DNA of 38,658 bases, from IMG/VR virus record IMGVR_UViG_3300013005_000077, positions 1-38,658 of that record. The stretch is one strand, 5' to 3'. Positions within the stretch are counted from its first letter, which is position 1, and every line of letters begins with the position of its first letter. This DNA comes from a virus. The notes under the pieces were generated by a model. It made no database searches. It saw only the letters and a list, made by a program, of their open reading frames with translations, and had not been told where the DNA came from. Below, piece after piece: positions 15,266-23,758 of the stretch. The translations under genes were made by a program, and so were the position numbers.

Positions 15266-16425
15266 TTGATACTCGATATTTGTGGAATAATACTGTTTTT
15301 GATTTCGTCTACAGATAATTCACCAACATCAGGCCCATCAAATGTTGGAGAATATATACGATATATTTTTTTACACTTCTCTGTGATTTGTTTACATGCC
15401 TTTTGACCAGCATCATCGTTGTCCATGAGTAGTATAATATTCATGGCTCCGGATGAATCAATCAAAAGTTTTTGCTTGTCGCTCATGGATGAACCAAATA
15501 TTGCTACACTATTATGAATTCCTGCTTCTTCTAGTCTCCAAACATTTCCAGGACTTTCAACAAGAATAATGTTTTTGGTTTTCTGAATATGGTCTTTTGC
15601 AAACCAGAAGTTGTACAAATGCTCTTGTGACTTAAACCCAAAATTATGCTTCCACTTACAATATTTCCAAGCATCTTCTTTACTTGGACAAGAATCATCT
15701 GGATTGTGGTAATTTTTACACTTTGAACATGAATTAAATATACTCCTACCAGTACAGCCTATAATGTATTTCCCATCAATTGAATATACTGGAACAACAA
15801 TCCTATTGTGCATCTCTTTCTTTGGATTATCACAAAGTCCAACATCATATTTGTTTAATACTTCTTTAGTATATCCTCTTGAAAGATAATAGTTAGCCGG
15901 TATCTGTAATGATTGTCTAACTTGTGCTTTGGTAATTTTAGACAATGGATTAGCAGATGTTGTTGACTGCTTGACATTCTCTACTATTCTAGCAAATGTT
16001 GTTTTTTCAGTATCAGATCTGGATATCTTGATATCTTTTATAGATTTGTTCAATAATGATAGACAAAAATCTACCGCTTCTTGAAAGGATGCAGTCGGAT
16101 CACCATTCTGTGTCCAGCCATATTTGGTTCTAGATAAAACCCCTCTGACAAAACCTATAATAGAACTTTTAAAAATGTCATCACAATTGTGTGTGCGACA
16201 TTTCCAATTACCTCTGTAATAGTCTCCAGTATGATAAATATTTATAGCCGAAGCATTATCTCCACCATGTATAGGGCAAGACATGGTTATCATTTTATTT
16301 GACATTTTATAATCAGGAATGTCTAAGGCTGTTAGTAACTCTTCTATGTTATCACATGTTTGATCACAAACAACCTTTAGTTTTTGCTGATTATACGAAT
16401 GGAATTTCTGTGTCATTGTTTTCAT
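15262..16425 (-). CDS. dnaG: DNA primase (zinc finger plus TOPRIM)
   Basis: A protein of 387 residues, shorter than bacterial DnaG (about 580-650), lacking the C-terminal helicase-binding domain. N-terminal zinc site C50-x2-H53 ... C76-x4-C81; TOPRIM acidic residues E290 in ILVESPGN and D335-x-D337 in LLMDNDDAG. Between them is a second four-cysteine cluster (C233, C236, C246, C256). It makes RNA primers on the lagging strand. The frame overlaps the helicase gene by 35 bases; a second ATG at 16416 is an alternative start with no better ribosome site. Confidence 0.9.
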   Translation of the reverse strand: MKTMTQKFHSYNQQKLKVVCDQTCDNIEELLTALDIPDYKMSNKMITMSCPIHGGDNASAINIYHTGDYYRGNWKCRTHNCDDIFKSSIIGFVRGVLSRTKYGWTQNGDPTASFQEAVDFCLSLLNKSIKDIKISRSDTEKTTFARIVENVKQSTTSANPLSKITKAQVRQSLQIPANYYLSRGYTKEVLNKYDVGLCDNPKKEMHNRIVVPVYSIDGKYIIGCTGRSIFNSCSKCKNYHNPDDSCPSKEDAWKYCKWKHNFGFKSQEHLYNFWFAKDHIQKTKNIILVESPGNVWRLEEAGIHNSVAIFGSSMSDKQKLLIDSSGAMNIILLMDNDDAGQKACKQITEKCKKIYRIYSPTFDGPDVGELSVDEIKNSIIPQISSIK

Positions 16426-17851
16426 TGTTATCGTCTACAATAAATCCGTCTTGTTTTTTGTTGCTTGAACTTTTCAATTCTAGTTTTGTTTTACCTTCTG
16501 TGATCTTTGCACACCAACCCTTCATATGACAATTAATATAGTCATTATCGTCAAGACCACCACCATGTCTGCTAATTAGGGGTACTAATTTTCTATTGCC
16601 ACTAGCCGGTCCATCTTCAGCAATTTCTTCATCAGACTTTCTTTTGAAGATAGTAAAATTACTACACAACCATATGATTCTATCTGAACCAGAAGCGGTA
16701 TCAGTAGACTCCTTGGTTATACCATCCCTATTTAGCTGGATAAAGGCGACTACGGGTATTTTATACCTTACCGCAAAGTTATGCAAGCTTGTCATCATGA
16801 ATCCTAGCACTTGGTATTCCTTCATATCTTGTGATATACCAGCCGAATCCATTAACTTCAAATAATCATAAAATATAACACAGTCTTTAGCGGTTCCATC
16901 TGGGTTGAGCCCCACTTCTTTGACAAGCCATCTTCTCATTATTGACAGCTGATCTTCAAATGGCTTACCAGCAATACTTTTATGATATAGCTTACTGTTT
17001 TTAATAGCTTCTATAGCCTTGGATATTTTCATCTTCTTGTCTGGAGACTCTGCAAATTTACCAGTTTCTATAGCATTGATTTCTATTTCTGTCATCATGG
17101 CTAATAGTCTATGGATATGATCTTCTTTTGTCATTTCAGTATCCATGTTCAATACTGGTATGCCTCGTTGGGCTATATTCGCACCCATATTATCAGACAA
17201 TAGCGTTTTACCGGTCTTGGGTCTTGCTGCTATAACATTAACAGTACCTTTTCTTAAACCTCCACCTATGGATTGATCATAGATGGGGAATCCTGTGGGA
17301 ATACCAACTTGATCAATTTTATGTAGTTCAAGTTGTTCTACATACTCTTCTAGAGAGTTTCCTATATTTTCTGGTCCGGTATCACTATCTACTAGTAGTG
17401 AAGAAAAGTTAAAAATACTATCTTCAGCAATACCAACTATAGAAGAGATTGCTTCATTTCCAGTTATATCTAGAATTTTTTCTTGAGCTAGTTCTAATTG
17501 TTTTCTCAATAGTCTAGCTATTTCTAGCTTACGAATTTTTGCAGCAAATTTTCTAACATTATCTAGACTTACTGGAAAATCTATTACTGCCTTTAGATGT
17601 TGTGTCTCTTCTTTTTTACTAAGTATGTGAGCGACACCTATCTCCTGTGCTATAGAATAAATGGAGGCTATATCTATTGTAGCCTGATTATTTTCGCACA
17701 GCGTTTTGAGACATTTAAATATAATACTGTTACTATCAATTGTAAAGGAAGTATCCTGAACAATATCTGCTACGTCTAAATATGCATCTTGCCCATATGT
17801 GCAAATGCCTGCTAGTACCGCTCTTTCTGCGGCAGGATCAGCTAAAATCAT
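16391..17851 (-). CDS. dnaB: replicative DNA helicase, DnaB family
   Basis: A protein of 486 residues with the two-domain layout of DnaB: N-terminal helical domain beginning DPAAERAVLAGI (5-16), linker, and RecA-like ATPase with Walker A ARPKTGKT (209-216), Walker B-like DCVIFYDYLKLM, a sensor-like Gln in VVAFIQLNRDG, and a SGSDRI segment near the C-terminal loops. It unwinds the fork as a hexamer with the primase next door. Length is normal for the family. The acidic C-terminus (DDNNENNDTEIPF) is reminiscent of an SSB-type tip. Confidence 0.93.
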   Translation of the reverse strand: MILADPAAERAVLAGICTYGQDAYLDVADIVQDTSFTIDSNSIIFKCLKTLCENNQATIDIASIYSIAQEIGVAHILSKKEETQHLKAVIDFPVSLDNVRKFAAKIRKLEIARLLRKQLELAQEKILDITGNEAISSIVGIAEDSIFNFSSLLVDSDTGPENIGNSLEEYVEQLELHKIDQVGIPTGFPIYDQSIGGGLRKGTVNVIAARPKTGKTLLSDNMGANIAQRGIPVLNMDTEMTKEDHIHRLLAMMTEIEINAIETGKFAESPDKKMKISKAIEAIKNSKLYHKSIAGKPFEDQLSIMRRWLVKEVGLNPDGTAKDCVIFYDYLKLMDSAGISQDMKEYQVLGFMMTSLHNFAVRYKIPVVAFIQLNRDGITKESTDTASGSDRIIWLCSNFTIFKRKSDEEIAEDGPASGNRKLVPLISRHGGGLDDNDYINCHMKGWCAKITEGKTKLELKSSSNKKQDGFIVDDNNENNDTEIPFV

Positions 17852-17854
17852 AAA

Positions 17855-18349
17855 TTACCCCAACTTTGAATGAGATGATGCTATCTTTGTTTTTTGTATT
17901 GACAATAAAATATCGGATAAGTTTTTAATATTTCCTGCTAAGTATTGTAGTCTGTCGCTTCGTTGTTTCGCATATTTTTTGATTTTATTAAGGGCTAATG
18001 CTTTATCATTATTTTTTATAGCTTGAAGAGATTTTTCCATATATCCATATCCCTTATAATTGTTTATTTCATCAGCTATAACATCTTTGATAGTTTCTTC
18101 AGACCAATTCAATCTTGCTATTTCCCTGTTAAGGGTTCGTTGAACATGAAAAGAGAATTGGGCTAAACGATATGCTATTTGAGCGCAATCTTCCGGAGTT
18201 AGTTTTTCTAAAACATCTCTGTTCATTGTTAAGTAGCTCTGAAGTTCTGTTTCAGAAAAAGCGTCTGATTTGTACTTTTCAAATCCTATGCTCTGTTCAT
18301 ACTCATCAAGAATCGTGTCCCAGGATTCAACTTGTTCTTTGGTATTCAT
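17855..18349 (-). CDS. unknown helical protein of the replication operon
   Basis: A protein of 164 residues, mostly predicted helix with many charged residues and no recognised motif. It contains long heptad-like stretches (about 75-160) that suggest a helical bundle or coiled coil. AAAGGA sits before the ATG. It lies between recA/nuclease and helicase genes, where phages often keep helicase loaders or recombination mediators, but nothing in the sequence proves such a role. Confidence 0.65.
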   Translation of the reverse strand: MNTKEQVESWDTILDEYEQSIGFEKYKSDAFSETELQSYLTMNRDVLEKLTPEDCAQIAYRLAQFSFHVQRTLNREIARLNWSEETIKDVIADEINNYKGYGYMEKSLQAIKNNDKALALNKIKKYAKQRSDRLQYLAGNIKNLSDILLSIQKTKIASSHSKLG

Positions 18350-18749
18350 TTAAAATCCTTTGTGTCCACTGATCTATACTTTCATTGAATGGCAATTCGA
18401 TATATACTATATCATTTATACGACACCATTCCATTTTATCTCTATCTCTCTTTTTATGCTTCATAAATCCTAATTGATTAGAATGATAGTGTGCAACAAA
18501 TTTATAATGTTGTTCACCATGTACTTCAATACAGAATTTAATTAAGGGCAAATAAAAGTCTAGATAGAGAGTTTCTGACTTTCGAAGTATTATAGGTACT
18601 TCTTCGAGTGCCACCAAGGTCGGAAAAATATTCTTGATCACACCCCTAGCCTGAACGTGTAAGCTAGATTTATTTGCCAATTTACTATGAGCCATATTAC
18701 CAATAAGTTGCCAATTGTGAGAATTGCCGTCTAAATCCTTTACTAGCAT
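18327..18749 (-). CDS. Vsr-like / PD-(D/E)XK endonuclease
   Basis: A protein of 140 residues, close to the size of very-short-patch repair-type nucleases. Core residues: D64 in YLDFYLP, E75-x-H77-G-x2-H81 (IEVHGEQHY), and D104 in RDRDKMEWC. The pattern D ... E-x-(D/H)-G-x2-H ... D is that of the Vsr-like/EDxHD group, which also includes the gene at 1743-2546, but here no extra HTH or modular repeats are attached. Position between recA and helicase suggests a recombination or repair function rather than mobility. Its end overlaps the next start by 23 bases. Confidence 0.65.
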   Translation of the reverse strand: MLVKDLDGNSHNWQLIGNMAHSKLANKSSLHVQARGVIKNIFPTLVALEEVPIILRKSETLYLDFYLPLIKFCIEVHGEQHYKFVAHYHSNQLGFMKHKKRDRDKMEWCRINDIVYIELPFNESIDQWTQRILNEYQRTS

Positions 18750-19756
18750 TTGATACCCATCATGTTTTTAACTTCGTTATATAACTTATCATAAGCTTCT
18801 GGATTATCTAGAATGTATTGTCTGACTTTTTCCAAACCTTGAAGTTTTGGTTTGGCTTCTAAAAAGTCGAGGGTATACCAAGCACCACCCTTATTAATTA
18901 ACCCCATATCAGATGCTAATACAATAAGTTCTGTATGCTTGTCAATACCTTGTCCATATCTTAAATATGATGTAATTGTCCCTCCTGGCGGTCCAAGAGC
19001 AGAACATACAACTTGCCACGTTATTTCTTGACCTATTTGATTCCCATCAGCACCAAGAGTCCATGGGCTGAAACTTTTGGCTCGTAATTTAATATCTGTT
19101 TGATATGCTATAGCCTGACCAGACTTCTCTTTGAACTCTGCACCATAGCCTGTGGGATTGCCCATTAAATGAGTGATACCTATGACTATATTTTTATTTA
19201 CAGGAATAACATTAGCAACCTTTCTGCAAAATTTTGCTAATAATTTAGCACCGTCTGCTCTTTGCATTTTATCCATATCGGATGTAATTTCTGCTTCTGT
19301 ACATAAAGCAGAATATGAGTCTATGATTATTACTGACCCTGGTTCTTCATTAATAATTCTTTCTGCTATTTGAAGATATTCTTCGGCATGTAAAATTTTT
19401 CCCTGTTGAGATCCTATAACTTCAAACCTAGATAAATCTAATCCCGGTATGCCTTCAAGATCTCTTTTTTTCAATCTACCTTCAATATTTAGGTAGTACA
19501 CAACTCGTGGCTTTTTAAGATCGCCCTGATATTCTTTTTTTTGTGCTGTCGCACAGAAGGACAAAGACGTTGTGGTTTTGCCGCATTTGGGTTGTCCGGT
19601 TAAAACAACAAAACTACCTTCTGGGATACCACCATTTAAAATAACGTCCAGAGCAGGGCTTACAGGAATGACCAGAGATGGCTTATCCACCACAGCACTT
19701 CCCGATAAAATGATATCAGAACCAAAATCCTTGATGACACCTTCTTTAAGACCCAT
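18743..19756 (-). CDS. recA: RecA/UvsX-type recombinase
   Basis: A protein of 337 residues with an N-terminal segment, Walker A GQPKCGKT (54-61), Walker B-like VIIIDSYSAL, a GITHLMGNPTGYG region with the family's ATP-sensing Gln/His-type loop, and a KSGQAIAYQTDIKLRA strand. It lacks most of the C-terminal domain of bacterial RecA and is closer in organisation to phage RecA/UvsX proteins. It catalyses strand exchange and probably recombination-dependent replication together with the exonuclease and annealing protein. Its start overlaps the upstream gene by 11 bases. Confidence 0.9.
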   Translation of the reverse strand: MGLKEGVIKDFGSDIILSGSAVVDKPSLVIPVSPALDVILNGGIPEGSFVVLTGQPKCGKTTTSLSFCATAQKKEYQGDLKKPRVVYYLNIEGRLKKRDLEGIPGLDLSRFEVIGSQQGKILHAEEYLQIAERIINEEPGSVIIIDSYSALCTEAEITSDMDKMQRADGAKLLAKFCRKVANVIPVNKNIVIGITHLMGNPTGYGAEFKEKSGQAIAYQTDIKLRAKSFSPWTLGADGNQIGQEITWQVVCSALGPPGGTITSYLRYGQGIDKHTELIVLASDMGLINKGGAWYTLDFLEAKPKLQGLEKVRQYILDNPEAYDKLYNEVKNMMGIKC

Positions 19757-20165
19757 TTTCTATATCCTCTAATTTTGATAAAATATTTTTTTTCAGATTG
19801 ATCGTTTGCCTATGAGAAACATCTTCTTTGCGCTCAAATTTTTTGGTCAAAACATCATTTTCCTCTTCGAGCAATTTGGCTTCTTGTTCAATTATAGGAA
19901 TCAGATGAGGCGCTCGCAAGGAGTAGATTCTTTCTGTTTTCGGGTTGTTCATAGCCCTTATAACAGGTTTTTCTCCGTATTCTTTAATGAGCTTGTTTGC
20001 TGTTGCTATTTGATTACGAAAAAAAGCTGACCACTTTTTATTAGTCCAAAATCTATAATGCAAATCCTGCTTATCCATTTTGGCTTTTTTCTCACAAATC
20101 ATTTCTGTTATGTATTGTGCAGCAGAAACGAATTTGTCATTGGAATATCTAGATGGGTACTTCAT
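19746..20165 (-). CDS. unknown protein upstream of recA
   Basis: A protein of 139 residues, basic and helical, with a central block LHYRFWTNKKWSAFFRNQ (36-53) rich in aromatic and basic residues and a Glu/Lys-rich coiled-coil-like end (95-135). The block suggests nucleic-acid binding, but I recognise no family. It overlaps recA by 11 bases and the next gene by 4, so it is in the recombination operon. Confidence 0.65.
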   Translation of the reverse strand: MKYPSRYSNDKFVSAAQYITEMICEKKAKMDKQDLHYRFWTNKKWSAFFRNQIATANKLIKEYGEKPVIRAMNNPKTERIYSLRAPHLIPIIEQEAKLLEEENDVLTKKFERKEDVSHRQTINLKKNILSKLEDIENGS

Positions 20166-20518
20166 ACCTTGTCTGTTTTTAGTACTTCTTTACTTGCTGA
20201 CGTTAGTGCTTCTTGTAGGTGTTTGTCGAATAGTTCGATAAATTTATCAAAGTCTTCTTTTGCTGGTAATGGGATGTAATAATTTTTTTCTACCAGTTTT
20301 GGAATCTTATAGGATTGACCCTTTTCGTTTAATGATAGTACTTGAAATACGATCTTGGTAAAGATTTCGTGTTGGTAATCGGTATGTTTCTCTTCTTCTT
20401 CAAACAGTTCACCGTATGCCCCACGAAAATAAACGTCTTTGTCTTTCTGTTTATCTTCTATGAATTTAGAAATTATTTCTTCTATCTGTTCTTTTTCAGT
20501 TTTCTGTTGTTCTTCCAT
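20162..20518 (-). CDS. unknown acidic protein
   Basis: A protein of 118 residues from the ATG at 20518, which has a GGA-type site in front and follows the preceding stop closely; a longer frame from a TTG at 20575 would overlap the upstream gene by 53 bases and is less likely. The N-terminal third is a Glu/Lys/Gln helix, the rest alternates strands and helices (IFTKIVFQVLSL near 50-61). No motif recognised. Confidence 0.6.
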   Translation of the reverse strand: MEEQQKTEKEQIEEIISKFIEDKQKDKDVYFRGAYGELFEEEEKHTDYQHEIFTKIVFQVLSLNEKGQSYKIPKLVEKNYYIPLPAKEDFDKFIELFDKHLQEALTSASKEVLKTDKV

Positions 20519-20522
20519 AATA

Positions 20523-20903
20523 TTATCCTGGTGATGTCGAACAATTATTACACTTATATCTTTCTCTAGAGTCAACCATATTGGCGCTTATTTTTTCGGT
20601 TTTATTACACACTCTGCATGTAACTTCCACAAAGTCAACAGGTCTATTCCTTGCAGTAGGGGGGTATTTGCATAATTTTTTATCTATTTCTATATCTTCT
20701 TTATGCATATTTGCTTCTGGCATATCAGCAAACTTATTTACTCTTTTCTTTTTGTTGTTAAATTTTTTGCTGCTATCCTTTATTGGATCTTCGGGCAAAG
20801 TATCTTCATTTTCGTCATTGTCTTCTTCTGGAAGTAGAGACGAAAGTAGTGATATTAATTCTTGTAATTTTTTTGGATCTTTGGCCAGCTTTTGTAAATC
20901 CAT
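20523..20903 (-). CDS. acidic linker protein with C-terminal zinc ribbon
   Basis: A protein of 126 residues: a short N-terminal helix, an acidic Asp/Glu-rich region (about 25-45), a basic patch, and a C-terminal ribbon with CRVC ... CNNC. The architecture suits an adaptor that binds nucleic acid or RNA polymerase, but no family is recognised. It follows the HTH-bearing gene by three bases. Confidence 0.65.
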   Translation of the reverse strand: MDLQKLAKDPKKLQELISLLSSLLPEEDNDENEDTLPEDPIKDSSKKFNNKKKRVNKFADMPEANMHKEDIEIDKKLCKYPPTARNRPVDFVEVTCRVCNKTEKISANMVDSRERYKCNNCSTSPG

Positions 20904-20906
20904 ATA

Positions 20907-21278
20907 TTATTCCTTTTTCTTTTTTGCCTCACTAGGAACAAAAATTCCATTCATATATCTATTATTTTTTGGATTGGCTGGTGGAGCATTCTTTTTAACA
21001 GCATCATTGTATTCCGAAGCGTCTTTCGTCATAATAGATACAGTATTGGTTTTTTTACCCATTGTTGTATTAATCATGAGACTTTTAGATCTACTTGATG
21101 TTGGTTCTTGAGCAGTTTTAACCGCAGGACCATCTTTATTAACAGCATTAAATTGTTCTAGAACTTTAGACACCTGATCTATACTAAGCTTAAGTTCTTG
21201 AGCTATTTCTTCTTTAGTTTTATTTTGTTGAGCCAGCCAGTTTATAGCATATGTATTAGCTTTACTTATTCTTGCCAT
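20907..21278 (-). CDS. small HTH protein
   Basis: A protein of 123 residues. Residues 1-45 form a helix-turn-helix of the resolvase/sigma-region-4 type (NKTKEEIAQELKLSIDQV), followed by a disordered, Lys/Asn/Pro/Thr-rich tail that ends KKKKE. GGAGATGATATA precedes the ATG, which overlaps the upstream stop by one base. It could be a regulator or a DNA-binding structural protein; target unknown. Confidence 0.65.
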   Translation of the reverse strand: MARISKANTYAINWLAQQNKTKEEIAQELKLSIDQVSKVLEQFNAVNKDGPAVKTAQEPTSSRSKSLMINTTMGKKTNTVSIMTKDASEYNDAVKKNAPPANPKNNRYMNGIFVPSEAKKKKE

Positions 21279-21688
21279 TATATCATCTCCCTTTCTGCAT
21301 TGTTAAGCCACGATTCATTTTTTGTTTTGAGAAAATTTAGATACATATCAAATATCTTTGGGCTAACATCTTTATACCTTGTTTGTTCTTTACAAACCCT
21401 ATTGATAAACTGATGTTGTTGATTATCTTGATATGTGCCTATTGGATTATATAGCTTACCTCTAGAATCCAATTTAACATAATACCTAGTAGAGTTATTA
21501 TCTGGTATATATATTGATTTAGCATATGTATTTTCATTCTCTTCTTTAGTTCTAGGATTAAACTCTTTATCTTGATAGTCTTCGCTACCAATAATGGTAA
21601 AATAGCTTTCTGTTCTTGGTTTGTCCACTTTTGGTTTTTGAGACTGGAAAATACAGCTACTATCTAATTTATTTATTCTGTGTTCCAT
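21278..21688 (-). CDS. unknown protein, paralogue of 22026-22433
   Basis: A protein of 136 residues that is clearly related to the product of 22026-22433: both share YxTxIGxEDxxD near the start, a Tyr-Ala-Lys strand, LYNPIxxY in the middle, VCKxxxRxxxVxxxIFDxYxxFLxTKN and a final W-L-x3-x-R-E. No catalytic motif is evident, and the family is not one I recognise. The pair flanks a zinc-ribbon gene. Confidence 0.65.
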   Translation of the reverse strand: MEHRINKLDSSCIFQSQKPKVDKPRTESYFTIIGSEDYQDKEFNPRTKEENENTYAKSIYIPDNNSTRYYVKLDSRGKLYNPIGTYQDNQQHQFINRVCKEQTRYKDVSPKIFDMYLNFLKTKNESWLNNAEREMI

Positions 21689-22026
21689 TTTATTTTACCC
21701 TTTGATTTTTTCATTCTACTCATGCCTGATGGCAATTCTTTTTTCGGAGCTTCGTCTTTATAACTATTGTGTTTCTTATAGAGTGCTATTTTTTGATCAT
21801 CGCTCATTCTTTCACTATTTCTATTAGCTAAATGTCCTATTGTTTTTATTTCACTATCTGATAGTCTAACAGATGTATTTAGAGTAGATAGATCGTCATG
21901 ATAACATCTTGAAGTATTTTTGCTACCGCAAGATTCACACTTAACATTTTCTTTATATTCTCTAATAGAACATACTATTTCAAATTTATTTTCGCACTTA
22001 CTGCAAAGATATGTATAACAAGGCAT
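21673..22026 (-). CDS. FmdB-like zinc-ribbon protein
   Basis: A protein of 117 residues starting MPCYTYLCSKCENKFE, the hallmark of FmdB-type ribbons, with C8-x2-C11 and C30-x2-C33. The tail after residue 45 is Ser/Lys-rich and contains an MSRMKKSKGK end. Phages often encode such ribbons; proposed roles are regulatory or structural but unproven. It overlaps both flanking paralogues by 1-16 bases. Confidence 0.75.
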   Translation of the reverse strand: MPCYTYLCSKCENKFEIVCSIREYKENVKCESCGSKNTSRCYHDDLSTLNTSVRLSDSEIKTIGHLANRNSERMSDDQKIALYKKHNSYKDEAPKKELPSGMSRMKKSKGKIKWNTE

Positions 22027-22433
22027 TACTTAATTTCTCTCTGCGCTTCCGTGAGCCATTGAATATTTTTTGTTCTTAAAAATGTGATATATTTATCGAA
22101 TATTGCTTGATTCACTTCTATAAAACGATCATTGTTTTTACATACTGAATCTATAAAACTTGGTTTGGAGCTTTTCACAGAATATAGTTGTATTGGATTA
22201 TACAGTGTTTTATTGGGTAATACCTTAATATAAAATGAGTATCCAACAGATTCATTATTGAATGTATTAGACTGAAAAGCTTTTGGCAATTTATTTTTAA
22301 CAGCCTTAGCGTAGACAAAATTATCTTGAATTTTTTTGCATGGATTTCCGCTTTCATCAAGAAAGTCTTCATTGCCAATTAGGGTATAGTAAATTGATTC
22401 TTTGGTGTCGTTTTTTATTTTATGAATGTTCAT
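22026..22433 (-). CDS. unknown protein, paralogue of 21278-21688
   Basis: A protein of 135 residues from the ATG at 22433, which forms an ATGA overlap with the HNH gene's stop; a longer GTG-initiated frame from 22466 would overlap more and is unlikely. It shares the YYTLIGNEDFLD start, an LYNPI block and the FDKYITFLRTKN end with its paralogue. Function unknown. Confidence 0.65.
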   Translation of the reverse strand: MNIHKIKNDTKESIYYTLIGNEDFLDESGNPCKKIQDNFVYAKAVKNKLPKAFQSNTFNNESVGYSFYIKVLPNKTLYNPIQLYSVKSSKPSFIDSVCKNNDRFIEVNQAIFDKYITFLRTKNIQWLTEAQREIK

Positions 22434-23014
22434 GATAAATATGCGGCTGGCAAATATAAAGTCCACTCTTCCGGTATTTCTTCCTTTATCTTAGAGAGAT
22501 ATGACTTCAATGGCAAGTACTTTGCGGTTTTAGTTGGTCTATATGGTAAATTTAATAATGGCATATTAGCTTGTTTGGGTGTTTTACTCCCCTTTTTCCT
22601 ATTACACGCTAAACATGCAGTCACTATATTTGTCCAATTAGTAGGTGTTCCATTAGAATAGTCCCACTGTGATTTTGGTATAACATGATCATATGTTAAT
22701 TGGGCCATATCTTTATATTCGCCACAATATTGACATGTGTGATCATCTCTAATAAATAAATTTTTTCTTGAAAAATTAACTACCAGATGATTATACTTTT
22801 TATATCTTGAGGTTTTAGCAATACATGGGACGGGAAATCTCTTACCGTTTGGGGCATTGATAAAGTCATTCTTATAAAAATCTAATATTTCTATACCAAC
22901 GTTTTTATTATAAGAATTTTTGATAGACCATATTAATGCCTTTCTCCAAGATATAACGCACATTGGCGAGTAATCAGCATTTAGTACTAAACATTTTTTA
23001 TGGTTTACGCTCAT
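22430..23014 (-). CDS. HNH endonuclease
   Basis: A protein of 194 residues. The C-terminal half holds a complete HNH site with its zinc cysteines: C94-x2-C97 (TCQYCG), YDHVIPKS with H110, a NWTNI asparagine and C134-x2-C137 (CLACNRKKGSKT). The N-terminal half (residues 8-70) matches the usual extension of the chromosomal and phage HNH family that starts with a LVLNADYSPM-like strand. It could act in packaging, repair or as a mobile nuclease; its compact placement in an operon argues against recent mobility. Confidence 0.88.
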   Translation of the reverse strand: MSVNHKKCLVLNADYSPMCVISWRKALIWSIKNSYNKNVGIEILDFYKNDFINAPNGKRFPVPCIAKTSRYKKYNHLVVNFSRKNLFIRDDHTCQYCGEYKDMAQLTYDHVIPKSQWDYSNGTPTNWTNIVTACLACNRKKGSKTPKQANMPLLNLPYRPTKTAKYLPLKSYLSKIKEEIPEEWTLYLPAAYLS

Positions 23015-23735
23015 AATTATCTAGTCTGGCTAATATACCTGCTATGATTGGATTTCTTACAATATCAGAAGATTCTAATTTAGCAAACCCAATACCCTCT
23101 AGTGATTCTAGTGCATTGATCATCTCTATGAATCCACCTTGTAGATGTCTCATAAGATCAGACTGACCAACGTCACCAGTTAAGACTAGCTTACTTTCTC
23201 TACCGACTCTAGTTAGTAACATTTTTAATTGTTCATATGAAGCATTTTGACACTCATCTGCTACAATAAAACAATTATGAAAATTGCGACCTCTCATCAA
23301 ACCTAGAGGTACAATTTCTATCTTATTATTCGTCTTCAATGAAATATATTGAGCTGTATTAATAAAATAGTTAACTTCGTCTAAGATGGGTAATAGGTAC
23401 GGATGTAATTTTTCTTCTGCTGTTCCTGGTAAATAACCGATTTTTTCTCCTGCTTCTATAACTGGTCTAGTAATAATAATTTTTTTAACTTTTTCTTCTA
23501 ATAGGTATTCCAAAGCCATACCGATAGCTATATGTGTTTTACCACTACCAGCCAAGCCTTGGCAAAAGGTAATAGTATTTTCTGCTATAGTTCTGATATA
23601 GTCTTTTTGATTTTCACTTCTAGGTTTTAACCTATTTCTATAACCGTCTCCAATAGATTGTATATTACCACCAAGGTCTTTTGTTAAATCAATAGCTTTA
23701 TTATTTTTTCTTTTGTTTTTGTTATTTTTTCTCAA
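22998..23735 (-). CDS. phoH: PhoH-like ATPase
   Basis: A protein of 245 residues if started at the TTG at 23735, which has AAAGG 8 bases upstream; no ATG exists near the expected start. After a very basic N-terminus (RKNNKNKRKNNK) comes a P-loop GLAGSGKT, then ITRPVIEAGEKIGYLPG and Walker B FIVADECQNAS, TRVGRESKLVLTGD - all hallmark PhoH motifs. Phage PhoH proteins are common in large phages, and their function is debated (RNA/nuclease-linked ATPase or phosphate stress). Overlaps the HNH start by 17 bases. Confidence 0.88.
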   Translation of the reverse strand: MRKNNKNKRKNNKAIDLTKDLGGNIQSIGDGYRNRLKPRSENQKDYIRTIAENTITFCQGLAGSGKTHIAIGMALEYLLEEKVKKIIITRPVIEAGEKIGYLPGTAEEKLHPYLLPILDEVNYFINTAQYISLKTNNKIEIVPLGLMRGRNFHNCFIVADECQNASYEQLKMLLTRVGRESKLVLTGDVGQSDLMRHLQGGFIEMINALESLEGIGFAKLESSDIVRNPIIAGILARLDNYERKP

Positions 23736-23758
23736 TGTGGATACCTTTATGAATAAAG

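Noticed and set aside
16230-16250. TATAAATA-like box inside the primase gene, and another near 3127
   Set aside because: Both are within coding sequence with no gene start nearby, so they are expected by chance in AT-rich DNA.
20581-21111. Plus-strand open frame of 176 codons opposite two minus-strand genes
   Set aside because: It mirrors the zinc-ribbon and HTH genes, whose frames have ribosome sites and tight spacing; its Ser/Phe/Leu-rich product is typical of antisense reading.
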